From: Adineta vaga
Taxonomy: Eukaryota; Rotifera
NCBI GenBank assembly: GCA_021613535.1
Contig: CP075492.1
Span: 7,812,001-7,876,000 of the forward strand
Direction of reading: 5' to 3'
DNA length: 64,000 bases
Shown here: piece by piece, positions 36,745 through 49,907 of the stretch
Layout of the letters: every line of letters starts with the position of its first letter
Position numbering within the stretch: the stretch's first letter is position 1
Position numbers and translations under genes: made by a program
The notes under the pieces: model-generated
Database searches by the model: none
What the model was told of the DNA's origin: nothing
The model's input: only the letters and a program-made list of their open reading frames with translations

Positions 36745-37590
36745 TTAAAATTTACAATTTTTTCTACGATGTTCATGATTGTCTTCGTTTTTTCGTTTTT
36801 TAATCGTCAAGAAAGTTTCCCATCGATCTTGTAGATCATTCAGCACGGATTCATAGTCGATGGTTTCTTCTTTCTTTGCTGATTTTTTTGGACGAATTAA
36901 AAGCCATTCACCATCATTTGTGTCTGGCAAATTTTTTGCATCATGAATTTTAACATTTCCTATGCCTTCTTTGGCATTTTCAAGTGTTTTTGTCACTTGT
37001 TTCGTAGTCGATGATGTGATCATGTTAATGCAGACATTATTTTGTTTTTCTAATGCTGCAATATAACCTGTTCGACTTATCAATCGACCACGTTGTTGTT
37101 CTTTACGCTTTTGAAGTGATGTATCTGAATTTCCATTCACTTCAAAATTATATGGTAAGAAAAGGAATATGCCATTTTTCAATGGTTTGGGTTGGTTTTT
37201 TTTCTTTTTTGCCAATCTTTTATTAGTATCCATGTGATCCCTGTCATCAGAATTCGATGATGATGAAGAATATCGTCGATTCAATGTTGGCGAAGACTGA
37301 ATCCGATTTTCTTTTATAATATTTTCTAGTCGATTCAATGCTAAAACAAGTACAGGATTGTCTTGTTTATCATGATCTATTTGATCAGCAAGTTTTTTCA
37401 AATTAATTAATTTATCCCTATCATTAATTAGTAGTGATTTTAATGTTAAGTTATCAGCGTCGTGACATGTACAACATTTACGAGGCATAGTTCGTAATGT
37501 TGATGTCGATACATAATCTTCATTTCGAAGATCATTGATAACACTATGAAATAATGAACGATAACGTGGATTGTGAACTAAACAAGTCAT
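36745..37590 (-). CDS. Unknown basic protein, single exon
   Basis: 281 residues starting MTCLVHNPRYRSLF. An early Cys/His cluster (CCTCHDAD), a Ser/Asp-rich stretch (RYSSSSSNSDDRDHMD), a Lys-rich patch (KKKKNQPKP), then RGRLISRTGYIAALEKQNNV followed by CINMI, which faintly recalls a KH fold. It ends in a charged helix and basic tail (HEHRRKNCKF). The KH hint and basicity suggest nucleic-acid binding, but this is weak inference. It lies 261 bp upstream of the sterol methyltransferase on the same strand. Confidence 0.55.
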   Translation of the reverse strand: MTCLVHNPRYRSLFHSVINDLRNEDYVSTSTLRTMPRKCCTCHDADNLTLKSLLINDRDKLINLKKLADQIDHDKQDNPVLVLALNRLENIIKENRIQSSPTLNRRYSSSSSNSDDRDHMDTNKRLAKKKKNQPKPLKNGIFLFLPYNFEVNGNSDTSLQKRKEQQRGRLISRTGYIAALEKQNNVCINMITSSTTKQVTKTLENAKEGIGNVKIHDAKNLPDTNDGEWLLIRPKKSAKKEETIDYESVLNDLQDRWETFLTIKKRKNEDNHEHRRKNCKF

Positions 37591-38107
37591 TGTTTGAAGT
37601 TATTTCAAAGTAATGGCATGTGAAGAAGAAAATCATTGTTTATATATATTTAAAGGTAAGTGTTGCCTAATAACAAAATGACATCATTAGGTGAAATACA
37701 GAATTGAAATCTGATTGGATATGAGTCACCGAATTCACTTCTTTCACGACACGGGTAAAACCCAAGTCGACAGTAGAAAACGAACGCTAGAGATAAGGAT
37801 GCCATCAGAAATTTTCCGAGAAAATATGTTCGTAAGAATAAAACTGAAAAATAAAGAAACAACTTCAGAATCAAGGTCTCTAGAACAAACTGGATACAAG
37901 GAAAATGATTGCACTTACGCACAAAATCTGTGCTACTAAATCACATAAACATAAATATTTTGTACTGATATCGAACGCCCTCTTTCTATTCTTGCAGAGG
38001 TTAACTAAAAATTTTCATGCAATAGTAAACTTCATCTCATGTCGGTCTGTCTGATCTATTGTTCATCGTAAAACGAGAGAATTTGGCTAACTAAAGAATT
38101 CGTTTCA
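37591..38107. promoter_or_regulatory. Divergent intergenic region, unknown basic gene (-) / coilin-like (+)
   Basis: 517 bp between opposite start codons; no exon recognised. Confidence 0.5.
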
Positions 38108-38825
38108 ATGCTTCGATTACGTTTTCATGCATCTTGGTTACCTGATGAACATAATCAATTTTGGACAGTGATTGATAGTACAACAACTAATAGAACAATA
38201 CGTGATTTACTTGAATCTTTTAATGAACAACAAATATCATTTGCTGATTATTATCAATTTCATATACCAAAACGAGCGAAAAAATTGAAATATCTCAAAG
38301 CTTTTTTGAATGATTATGTTTTACCTCCACATGCTCAAATAAATCATATTCTACGTGAAAATGATGAAATCGAGTAAAGTTTTTTCGAAAAAAATCAAAT
38401 AAATATCTGTTTGTTTTTAGTTTTCGTTTAGCAATTGATGCAGAAAATGATTGGCTTACTGTCAAACCTGCTCCAACATCGAAAAGAAAACGATCTACTG
38501 AACGAGAAGTTGTTTCTCCGCAACCCTCTCCACCCCCTCGTCCTCCTCCTCCTCCTTCCAATGATTTGGATACAGTTCTTCGAACAATTGCTCAACCAAC
38601 AGCAACAACATCAACAACAACAAAATCACCAATGAATGACTCATTTTCATTTCAATTCGGCAATAAACGTGGTCGACCTATTCCTCCACGTCCTCAAGTA
38701 ATCTCAGCTGTTAAAGTAATACAAATAATTTCTTTTATACATTCGAATAATTTCATTTCTTCTTCTTCTTCTTCTTCTAGGTAAATTCATTAGTTCCACG
38801 GCAAGTAATGACAAATAAAAGATAA
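38108..38825 (+). CDS. Coilin N-terminal-domain-like protein
   Basis: Exons 38108-38373, 38421-38715 and 38781-38825 give 201 residues. The first 95 residues (LRLRFHASWLPDE, QFWTVIDS, TIRDLLESF, FLNDYVLPPHAQINHILREN then DEIEFRL) fit the ubiquitin-like self-association domain of coilin, the Cajal-body scaffold. After it come a basic patch (TSKRKRSTE, a possible nuclear signal), a poly-Pro run, a Thr-rich stretch and RGRPIPPRPQ. It is much shorter than vertebrate coilin and lacks the C-terminal Tudor-like domain. Domain match is by motif memory only. Confidence 0.5.
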
Positions 38826-39167
38826 TTTTCTTATCGTCTTAATTCTTTGCTGAGTTTTTTTCTTGAAAAAGCAAAAACAAACGCTTTTTGTTCGAACAAA
38901 TAAAACGAACATCGACAATAGTAAAATTCGACGAAGAAAAAAAAGACAACAACACTGAGAAAAGAAAAACATTGTGCAGTGCATGTGTATTTGAAAAGAA
39001 AAACACAAAGAGAAGAAAAACATGAGCAAACAACAGATATGAATAAAACTAATAAGGTTCGTCAGACGAAAAAAAAAGAAAAGAAAGAAAACGGACAAAT
39101 AAAAGAGATATGACTATCGTTTATTTACATCAAAACAAACTTTGAACCACGTGATCATCGTGATATT
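38826..39167. other. Convergent 3' flanks of coilin-like and PEHE genes
   Basis: 342 bp, A-rich on the plus strand; no exon. Confidence 0.6.
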
Positions 39168-41067
39168 TTAAGCATTCGTACTAAAAAAAGAAAAATAGAT
39201 ATTTATTTCCTAAAGGATAAACATACGAAAGTCTTGTTTGTCGACGATTTGAAGATGAATTGATATTTATTGGATGTTTTCGAGTATTCGGATATGAACG
39301 ATAGGATGTTGAAGGTTTAACTGATACCATTCTACAAATCAAATCATTGAATATCTACTTTGTTATAAAAAAAATTGACTTACGGTGATGTTACTCTTAA
39401 AATAACATTTGAATGTGATGAATGAGTATTTCCTGTAGGTGTCCCTACACTACAATTTTCTTTTTCTAATGGTCGTTTCTTTGTTTGCGATGACTCAAAC
39501 GAACTAAGAACAAATGAATAAAGTCAAACATTCTTTTCTTTTCTTTTCCTTTCTACTTATAAATAAATACACACTTTGCATGTGCTAATTTTGGACGAAG
39601 AAATTGTTTTCTAATACCAATATGTGAAGGTATTTCATGCGTTGCCCTAGAAGAAGAAAGAAAACTAGTAAAGATTTCAAATAAAAACAAATTATTTTGT
39701 CTTACATTCGATTGTGATGATGTGGATGAGGATGATTATTATTTTGTAATAAAACATTTTGAATACATGTTAAATGTTGAGAATTACTCATTCGTAATGG
39801 ATCATCATAAAATCGAACAATTGGTAAACGTGATATTGCAGTTGGTTGAGTTATTGAATTGTTTCTATTTACAAAAAAACAAAGATTATCATGAAATTTA
39901 TTTCGCATTCAAATGAACATTCCACTTACGGTGAGATTATTGAACGAGTTTCATTTGTTTGTAATGTGTTGGAAACAGTTGGAACAACTGGAGTAGTCTT
40001 CGTAGTTAAACGTTGTATCCGTCTTTCATGTACAGATAATCGTGGCTTGGATCTAATCAAATAATTAATATTATATTCAAGATGAAAGATTTACAACATT
40101 GAAGAGTATACTAGGAACTTACATAGAAGATTTTGAAGTTAGAATGACTTTTTTCAGATTATTAATCATTACATCTAATTGATGTATTGAATCAAAATGT
40201 TTTTGTCGAGGTATTTCTTCTTCTAATGTTGACCAATTCATCGGTTCGTTTGAGTTTATTTGACATCCATGTCGAAAAATAAGTGTATGATCAGTTACTA
40301 AAATGATATAGAAAATTGTAATAAGAAAATAAAACCTATGAAACAAGACGTTATATTTACGATAAGCACAAATTTGATCTTGAATTGTGTAACGACGTTC
40401 ACGTTCTAATTCACGTAATAAACGACTACGTGTTGCTTCATTTAAATGAGCTGTATGAGTACGACGACATTGCAAACGACGAAGTGTTCGTTGACCACGA
40501 ACATATCGTTCATAAAGTCTACAAGAAAATTAATAATAAATTCTATTGACGACTTCATCTTTTATCATCATTTTACTTTCGATCTTTTTGCTCTTCCAAC
40601 ATATGTCGATGATGACGAGCTAGTAGGTCATCGTAGTCATCGTCTTCATCATTAATTAGTGAATTGTCTTCAGTAGGTTCATTCTCGACTTTACGCCATT
40701 TTGGTGCTAGAAGAAAAACAAACAAATTTGTTTTTTCAAAATTTACATATGAAATTCCATTGCTTTCATACAGGTTTCACGAATGATTGGTCGAGGTTTT
40801 GTTTGTTTAAGAACAGACGTTAAACGAAGACTTTGACGTCGATTCTGTTGATTATTTATTGCAATTGATCGACGATCTTTTGGTTTCTTAATACTATGAT
40901 ATTAAACAAAACGAAATTATTAGAAAAAAAAAACATTGGAACATAGGTGTATATACTAACATTCGAGATGATGATGATGATGTTGAAGATATAACCTTAT
41001 TTGATGGTGATGATGAAGAAACAAAGTGCTTTGATGGGTGTATACGAAGATTATATCGTGGTTTCAT
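39168..41067 (-). CDS. PEHE-domain protein, MSL1-like
   Basis: Eleven exons (40961-41067, 40772-40893, 40577-40706, 40361-40518, 40123-40297, 39930-40052, 39706-39864, 39575-39646, 39384-39503, 39227-39331, 39168-39180) join to 427 residues. The segment SPKWRKVENEP, DDDYDDLLARHHRHMLEEQK, then LYERYVRGQRTLRRLQCRR follows the PEHE pattern (WR..., RHxxxExxEKxR, QRxLxxLQ) that binds the MOF acetyltransferase in MSL1 and KANSL1. The QRILQRLQ-like continuation favours MSL1. N-terminus Ser-rich; remainder basic, Thr/Ser/Asn-rich. Expected nuclear, in H4K16 acetylation complexes. An acceptor-like TCTCTAG lies about 24 nt before the ATG. Function rests on the domain only. Confidence 0.62.
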
Positions 41068-42220
41068 TCGATTGAATATCAGTGTAAACTAGAGAATCTA
41101 TAATCGAACAGTCAATTTATTGTACAGAACAACTACGATGCGAACGAATTTAACAATCGAAAGAAAGAGAAAAAATAATAAACTATGGCAGCCATTTATG
41201 TTGACAGATCATATTAATTAACCAATCAGAAATGAAGAGGAAAGTATTGGGAAGATTTTATTATTACTATTATTATTAATATTATTTGAATATCAATCGA
41301 TTTTAGGAATTAAACTTAATATAAAAAAGAAAATATAAAAATTATTGATGTACACTGCTGACATCTAATGAATGTTGAAAGTCAAATTGTATAATAGAGC
41401 ATATTACCATTGTGACTTTAAAGTGAAGAATTAACGTTCTTGAATACAATAATATGGATTTATGTGTAGTCAGGTATCTATAAATATACTCAATTCCAAT
41501 GAGATATCAACACAAAGAATAATATTGATCAAATTAGCAAAAGTATAGCGAAATAAAACGATATTACGATCATAATTCATTGTACATCAAATAATATTAG
41601 ATAAATCATTAAAAAGTTGCCATATTACTATATTGTATTTTTTTTTCGAGTATGACTTCATGTTAATTAATATTCACATGTTTTCAATGTGTTTATATAA
41701 ATCTCATAATATATCCCTTTGAGCAAACAACAATTAAACCTTGGAAGTCTTTGAATTGCATGACAAGACAAACATTGTCTGGCTTTTCTCTTAAAGATTT
41801 GCATACCGACTGAAATGCGCTTAATATATTTTTTTGTTTCAATAATGTTTGTTTTTCAAAAAATGTCTTATATACTCGCTCTACGATTTCGATGAGCTGA
41901 TTGTTTTTTCTTTGATATCGATCTATTGTCACTATTTTAGTTATAGAATGAGAAATACGCATTCTATTCTACGTAATAAATGAAGGTCGTATTTTGTTTG
42001 TTGACTGTAGATTTTGTGACAATCTTCGTAGAGATTTAGTTTGATTGTCGGAGACATCTACATCGGATAAAGTCTAAACCAATCATCATAGATTCTATGC
42101 GTTAGTTAGTCAATCAATCATATTTCATCATATTTATTTTTCCTTATTCTTCATCGTTTCAATGACGTTTGAAGCAACTCTATCATTTACTTAATTTTCT
42201 TTTTAGTTTTTAATTTTATA
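41068..42220. other. Divergent intergenic region with an orphan ORF
   Basis: 1.15 kb between the PEHE gene (-) and PKI (+). A minus-strand open frame at 41693-41962 (89 codons, no introns seen) has plausible composition (e.g. NILSAFQSVCKSLREKPDN) but no recognised family. It could be a gene fragment. Confidence 0.45.
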
Positions 42221-42483
42221 ATGAGCGCATCAACGTCAAATACTAATAATTCATCAAATTCAGTGTCTGAAGTTGACGATATCAATCTATTTCAAGCAGC
42301 AAGACGGAACGGTCGACGAAATGCATTAGCCGATCTTGGCGAACAGATTTCTCAAGGTAAAACTTTATTTGTCTTTGCTATTTACTGTATTATACTCAAT
42401 TTTCTTTAGCAAATACAGCAATATCATCACCAGAAGTCGATAAACTCGGACCACATTTTCAATCGATGTCCCTTAAACATTAA
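42221..42483 (+). CDS. PKI: cAMP-dependent protein kinase inhibitor (PKI)
   Basis: Heat-stable peptide inhibitor that occupies the PKA catalytic site. Exons 42221-42356 and 42410-42483 give 69 residues, the usual PKI size (about 75). The amphipathic helix plus pseudosubstrate reads INLFQAARRNGRRNALADLG: Phe, the two Arg pairs and Ala in the phospho-acceptor position all match the PKI pattern FxxxGRxGRRNAI. The C-terminal leucine-rich export signal of vertebrate PKI is not evident (KLGPHFQSMSLKH instead). It precedes UBE2W by 333 bp on the same strand. An acceptor-like CTTTTTAG is 14 nt upstream of the ATG. Confidence 0.85.
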
Positions 42484-42816
42484 TTTGACGTTCTATTCAA
42501 TAGACAAGCATGTTCAATACATTTCTTGTCTATGCTGTGATAGAAATATGATCAAAAGTCTTCTACAGTTTGTTTTTGTTTTTGTTTTATTTTATTTTAT
42601 TGTAAAGTGATCAACGAGAGAATGATGAAAACAACGAAAGCTATCTTGTATATTGCATACATATTTATTTGAATAAATAAAAATCTCACATAATACAAGC
42701 TATTCAAGCTAGTAATCATATCTCATCTATGTACATGTATGTATGTATGTATGTGTGCTTCTATTTCTAGATGTTAGATTAATTTAATTTCGAAAAACGA
42801 AACTAATCTGTTCATT

Positions 42817-43746
<930 letters not shown>

Positions 43747-44061
43747 TCGTTCTCGTTTATTCTATTGTACATTAATTTCTTTGTTTACTCAAAAAGAAAA
43801 GGTAGAGTAAAAAAATCTATATAAATACGTATTTTTTTTTATAAAATAATCTATTCTATTTGATTTCTTTCTAGGAAATGAAAAGAAAACAAATGTCCAA
43901 ACTATTTTCGAACAGTGCAATAGCTTCTTCTTTTTCTTTGAATGAATATTTACACAAGATGCTTTCTTTTTGTCTACTGTAACCAAAAACAGAATATAAT
44001 CCTTATTTAGTGAATCATAGAACTTTGATATTTGAAAGAAATCGAATGAATTCTTTTTCAG

Positions 44062-45163
44062 ATGTCATCAGAATTGATACTTGAGCAAAGTATAAAATCT
44101 TTTGACGGTTATCAATATGTTTATAGTCATGAAAGGTATCAATGAAAATTCTCTATTCGATTTGTTATGTAATTCAATATTTAGTTTTACTGTAGAATGT
44201 AAAATGAAATTTGGTATTTACATTCCAAACATAGCAGATCATGAAAGTGTACCCTTGCTTATATTTCTTTCTAGTTCGTAGAATTTTCCAAAGAAACAAA
44301 CAGTTATTATCGTATTTCGATTAGATTTTAAATGTAATGAACAAAGTTTTATTACAAAATCAGGTGTTCAACGTTTAGCATCAAAATATGGATTCATTGT
44401 TGCTAATCCTGATACGAATCCTCGTATGTATCAGAAGAAAAACAAACCATATTTGATAATTAGATTGGATATGTATTGTAATAGGTAATTGTGAAAACGA
44501 ATGTGAAGATGAAGGATATTATATTGATGCTACACAGAGTCCATGGATAGAAAATTATCAAATGTTTTCATATATAAATGATGAATTTTATGAATTGATT
44601 TTAAGTAATTTTAATGTTGATATTGATCGAATTGGAATTTTTGGGTAAAATATAGATATTCTTATGCAAAAAGGAAAAATGTGTATTCGATTTTAGTCAT
44701 GGAATAGGTGGTCACGGTGCTTTAATAAGTTTTTTTAAACGTCCTAGTCAATATAAATCGATTTCTGCTTTAGCACCGATTTGTCAACCAATGAAATGTC
44801 AATCAAGTAGAAATGCATTTCTGAAATTTCTCGGTGAAAGTAAGTTAATGATAATTAAAACTGATCAAATAAAACCTTATTGATCTTTCAACAGATGAAA
44901 CTGTTTGGAAAGAATATGATGCTTGTGAACTTGTGAGGTCATATGAAGGCCCTATACCATACGCACCGTTATTAATAGATCAAGGTTCAACTGATGAATA
45001 TAGAGAAAATTATTTATTAACCAATGACTTTCTTTATGCATGTGCTAGTGCTTCGTTTCCAGTACAATTACGTGAACAAGTAGATTATGATCATAGTTAT
45101 TACTTTCTTATGACTTTTCTTGAAGATCATTTTAAGTATCATAAAAATGAGTTTGAACATTGA
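44062..45163 (+). CDS. ESD: Esterase D / S-formylglutathione hydrolase homologue, catalytic Ser replaced by Gly
   Basis: Family members hydrolyse S-formylglutathione in formaldehyde detoxification. Exons 44062-44135, 44185-44273, 44325-44423, 44485-44644, 44697-44839 and 44895-45163 give 277 residues (human 282). Clear landmarks: ECKMKFGIYIP, CNEQSFITKSGVQRLASKYG, ANPDTNPR, YYIDATQSPW, RPSQYKSISALAPICQP, LLIDQGSTDE (catalytic Asp region) and DHSYYFLMTFLEDH (catalytic His). The nucleophile elbow, FGHSMGGHG in active enzymes, reads FGHGIGGHG here; the Ser codon is GGA at an otherwise intact splice junction. The fold is kept but ester hydrolysis should be lost. CTTTTTCAG touches the ATG. Confidence 0.92.
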
Positions 45164-45218
45164 ATAAATATAACAAAAAAAAGTATTTCAGTTCTTTTCC
45201 ACTTGAACATGTTTGGTT

Positions 45219-46079
45219 TTATTTATCAATAATTTTCATACTAATTATAAATAGAAATAAGGAGATTATATTAATGTAATCATATTTAAATATTCCTCCA
45301 TTACTACGAAATTTTACATTCATTGCAGATAATGTGTAATTATGTATAATTGCTTTTACTTGTTCAACTTTTGATTCATCATTACAAGCAGTTGCATCAC
45401 AAACGATTAGTTCAGATGTTTTCTCAACTGAATTTTCATTTTTTGATGTGATGATATAACCAAATTCTACTCTCGTATGTAAATCTGGAGAACATCGTTG
45501 ATGAAGAATATTCGTATGATTAAAAATACAAGTTGAACGTGGCGATATTGAACATTCTTGAAAATCTTTTATTTCTGAATTATAACAAACTAATTCTGGT
45601 GTTTCGTGTAAATTATAAAGTAATTCTTTTAATTGATTCATAGGATTGGATTTATTTACATAGAAATGAAATAAATCTTCGATGTAAAGCTCTGCACATT
45701 CATTACTTGTCTGACAAACAATATGAATTCCAATGAGAAGTTGATTTGTATGAAAAGATTCCATAAGGAATACAAAATAGATGACAAATTTCAAATTATT
45801 CTTTTCAAGTATTTCTTCAATTTGTGTTTCAATAACATGATTTCTTTTACCTAAAGCATATGTTATATATTTGAGATGATGATGATTATCATTATCATAA
45901 TGAATTATTAATTGTCCAAAACATTGTTTTGCGTTACTATCTAAATAACACTCGAATGGGCGTAAATGTTTAGAAAAAGGTGTCGAATGATTGATTCGAA
46001 CAAAAGAACATTGATAAATACAAGAGATTTGTTCTGATATTTGAAAACTATTAATTAAAATGATAAAGAAAATTTTCAT
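45219..46079 (-). CDS. Secreted Cys-rich protein, possibly GPI-anchored
   Basis: Single exon, 286 residues. An N-terminal signal peptide (MKIFFIILINSFQISEQ) and a C-terminal hydrophobic segment (YINIISLFLFIISMKIIDK) suggest a membrane- or GPI-linked extracellular protein. Paired Cys throughout (CIYQCSF, CQTSNEC, CYNSEIKDFQEC, CSISPRSTC, CDATAC) and several N-glycosylation sites. No family recognised. Its stop is 55 bp from the convergent esterase D stop. Confidence 0.65.
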   Translation of the reverse strand: MKIFFIILINSFQISEQISCIYQCSFVRINHSTPFSKHLRPFECYLDSNAKQCFGQLIIHYDNDNHHHLKYITYALGKRNHVIETQIEEILEKNNLKFVIYFVFLMESFHTNQLLIGIHIVCQTSNECAELYIEDLFHFYVNKSNPMNQLKELLYNLHETPELVCYNSEIKDFQECSISPRSTCIFNHTNILHQRCSPDLHTRVEFGYIITSKNENSVEKTSELIVCDATACNDESKVEQVKAIIHNYTLSAMNVKFRSNGGIFKYDYINIISLFLFIISMKIIDK

Positions 46080-47900
46080 TGATTTTAATTTACCGCTTTA
46101 TTTCTTCGAACAATCGTTTTTATTAAAGTCGAGATTTTTTCATACTTATTGAAAAGACACTCGAGGTTATTTTTTCCTCGCTTTTCGATAGAATCAGAGA
46201 CGTCAGTAAGTAAAAGCAATTATATTTTTTTTGTGTTTGAAAAGCTTTTGATATATGCTTTTCATTGCTTCTTTCTTGTTGTAAGAGCAAGCATGAAGAA
46301 TCGTCAATGAGATCCATTAAGAACCTTTTTTTAGTAGACATTCGAAGAAAAATAATCCAACGGAAGAACAGAGTAGAAGTAATAGACGATACGAGAAGAC
46401 TTCTTTTTTACATATTTCATTTCCTTTTCTCTCTTATCATACTAATACAAACAAAACAAGCAAAGAGCATTCATGTCAAAATCATCTGATCAATCCGAGG
46501 AAGTAAGAGATAGAAAAAAAATTCATTTTCAGCAAAACAAGAATGTACTTTTTAATTCATGAATATGTAACGGATATTCAATTCAGATTTTGATGAAAAG
46601 AAACAGCAGAAAGCTCTTCCGTTACTCAAACAAATAGGCATGCATTGCATGATAATATTTTGTTGACTGACGAAGAGAATATTTGATAATAAGAACATTT
46701 CAGCTTGACAAGATACCTAGAGAACAGGAAATAAGTATAAAATATTGATACAATCATATAATTTTTTTGCGTATAACATACGGAAATCGAATAAAATTTA
46801 TTAAGAATGATGAATATGACACTGATTATTGGTGAAGTAAGTATAAGATGAAAAAGAACCGAATATATTAGTTGAAGCAATGAGTGGAATGAGTTGTAAT
46901 GAAAGAGGAGATTAATGAGAAAAAATAATCGAGTCGACAATGAATCATCTTTCTTTTTGTGTTGTAATAATTAGATTAATAATAAGTTTAGTTTGTTTAA
47001 ACTGTCTTTCAAAGAGTATGACAAGCATCAGACAAACTATCGTTGTAATCTGTCATGTCAGAAAATATCGACTGTTCTTTTTCAGAAGATTGACAATTCA
47101 TATTATACTACTACGTAATTATATTTAGGTCAGTAGAATATTAAAAAAGATCATTGTGTCTTAGTGAATGAAACATTTATTTTTAGCTGTATTAATTTCT
47201 TTAAATTGTCCTATTGGTGATTAGAAAAAAATGTCGCCATAGAATCTGTTTTTTTTCTTCTTGCTTTTGCTAAGAATTCAAAGAATAAGAAGTTCATTGT
47301 TGGATGCCAATGAGATAGAGGAAAGTAGAAGGTCGTAAGTACTGATTCTCATTGAAGAATTTCAAGAAAATGAATTTATCTTTGAAATATAAGTTATTTC
47401 ATCGCACATTTGAAACTCTTCTTGTTGATGAGCATAACTGATGTAGTCCCAAACTACGTTTGTGGGCGTATAATCTACCAACGTGTGCATTAATGAAATT
47501 TTGCGACATTATTTCCCTGTAGGCACAGACTTGGTTATGTTAATGTTAGATTTTTCATCGTGGAAAATTTACATATAACATTAGTTTTATCGTAAGTTAT
47601 CGGTTGTCAAATGATATTAAATTTTTTCTTTAAGTTTATATAGATGAATATGATTGTAGATTTTATTGTAAGATTTTTCTACTAAATTCATCATATGATT
47701 GATTATAGTATACAGTCATTGGATTATTTATGTAAAAAAATAGCATCAATGTTCATGAGATTGTACCTGGAAATATGTTGAACAATAAGGTATTGACTGA
47801 TATAGAATTAAATTCAAATTATTTGTAGTAATAGCATGATTGACTGAATAAAATAGAATCGAGAAAATGTATCGGAATATATTCTATTTCTTTGATTTAG
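46080..47900. other. 1.8-kb intergenic region, probably including the missing first exon of the GPCR
   Basis: Divergent promoter space for the secreted protein (-) and GPCR (+). A short Met-containing segment near 47775-47789 followed by GTATTG could be the GPCR first exon, but this is weak. No other exon seen. Confidence 0.45.
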
Positions 47901-49422
47901 ACGAACATTCTTACTAACAATAATTTAACTTTATGCAAAGCTGATTATTTCGAAACATGTTGGTGTCAATTTAATAGCAGTGAACCTGTCAAATGTTCTT
48001 ATCTCTTACGTCATGTAATAACATCTTCAAATTCAACACATTTTTGTGTTTATCATAATATTCGAAAAATAATTGAATGTTTCAATTCAACAACCATTCT
48101 AGTAACATCATCTGTTTCACCTTCAAATTTTTATATTTATTTCACCATTCTTCTCTTTGTTATTGGAATTCTTGGAAATGGTTTATCAATCATTGTTCTA
48201 TTCGATAAAACACTTCGATGTTTAAGTGTTTATAGAAATTTCATTATCTTTTGTACATTAAATATATTCTACTTATTAGCAATATCAAGTCGACATATCA
48301 ATAATTATAATCAAGATTTACGTAATATCTCACCGAATATTTGTCGTTGGCATACATTTATTGTCGCTTTTACTGGTCATCTTTGTTCATGGCAACTTGT
48401 TTCGACAAGTATTCAACGTGTTCATGCATCACTTAGTTTACAATTACATCGAACAGCATCATGGGTATGTATGAAAGCCAATGAATACATATTGAATATT
48501 TCAATCATTTATTTAGATTCAAACTTTTGCCATTTTATTTTTCTGCATTATTCTTCCTCTCTTTGTTTTCGATGGTCAACTTTTATTCAATTATGGACTT
48601 TTCTCAAAACGTCGCATGTGTGATGAAAATTCCATATTTAAAATCAGACAATTTCAACGTTCATTAGATTCTCCACTAACAAATCAATCGACACTATTGA
48701 AAAATATTACAACACGATATTATCCGACAATTTTTCGAACATCAAATTTCAAACCAAATGTTTGCAGTGTTTGCATTCTTTGGAATATTTTCGATACATT
48801 TATCTATGCGATCATTCCCTTTCTACTCATATTGATTAGTAGTATTATAATTATCGTCAAAATTTGTGAACGACGTCGTTCAACTATTGTTTTTGGTGGT
48901 GTATGTCATACGAATTCACGAATAATTTCTACTCAAGATAAATTATCTATGTTTTTAATTCTTATCAATTGTTTATTTTTGATTATGACTGGACCATTTA
49001 ATACCTATTTGATTATTCAATCGATGTTGAAATACTTTTTTTCGAAACCATGTACATCGAAAATAACAACGCAATTAAATGAATATCTACGTTTACTTCA
49101 AAATTCATATCATGCTTTATCATTTATATTTTATTGTCTTATTGGAAATAAATTTCGACAATCGGCATGGTCAATGTGTCAACGAATATATTGTAAACTT
49201 ATTCAATCATTCTATGGATATTCACACACACAATCATCACTGATGCCATCATGTTGTATTGAACGTCAAAATTTCAAAAACACAGGTCCAGCAGCATCAT
49301 CAACTACAATTGGGAATAAACGACTATCGAATTTCTTACCAATGACTTTGATGCGTAAAAAAAGTTCATTCGTTGAGATTTCATATGATCAACAAAATAA
49401 AGAATCGGATGTATTTATTTAA
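47901..49422 (+). CDS. Seven-transmembrane receptor (rhodopsin-like GPCR), start not located
   Basis: Exons 47901-48464 and 48517-49422 give at least 489 residues; the first exon opens in phase after a splice acceptor, so an upstream start exon is missing. Extracellular N-terminus with Cys and N-glycosylation sites. TM1 ILLFVIGILGNGLSIIVLF has the conserved GN. TM2 is IFCTLNIFYLLAISSR. TM3 ends SWQLVSTSIQRVHASL, so the DRY motif is altered (IQRV). TM5 IYAIIPFLLILISSIIIIV is followed by a basic loop (CERRRSTIV). TM6 LSMFLILINCLFLIMTGP. TM7 YHALSFIFYCLIGNKFRQ replaces NPxxY. The C-tail is Ser/Lys-rich. A neuropeptide-type receptor is likely; ligand unknown. Confidence 0.75.
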
Positions 49423-49907
49423 AATAAAACAAAAATCCAGTGAATATTCATTTCGTTGTCTTATTGATGTGATAATAATTAGATTCACAATTCCACAAAA
49501 ACTAATGCATAGTATAGTGTACTATTGTTGTTTTCGTTTTCTCATCTATTTATTTTTGAGAAATAAAAATTTATGATGCTATAAAGCTTGATTTCTTGTT
49601 TTTTCTTTCCTTCTGAAACGTCTTCATCCATAAATAATATTCAAGGATCCGATGAGCAAATACAGCAACTGAGTAAGACTAAATAGGTTCTATTGCTTCT
49701 TACAGAAAGAAAGAAAAAAACTTCTACAACCATGTGCTCCAACCAGTCAGAAAAAATATAGAGGAAAAATCAACGCCATATTTCTTCTTTTCTTCGGTGC
49801 ATTTTATCCACTGGTTACATTGACATATTTGAGGAAAAAAAGTGATAAATCGGATGTTTGCATAATTGTGTGTCAGCAAACGTTTGATTTTCTTTTTTAG
49901 TTCAACG

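Noticed and set aside
41693-41962. 89-codon minus-strand ORF as a real gene
   Set aside because: Plausible composition but no start context, introns or recognised family; recorded only as an orphan ORF in the intergenic entry.
47440-47475. Imperfect inverted repeat around CCCAAACTACGTTTGTGGG
   Set aside because: Arms differ by an insertion and are too short to support a specific element.
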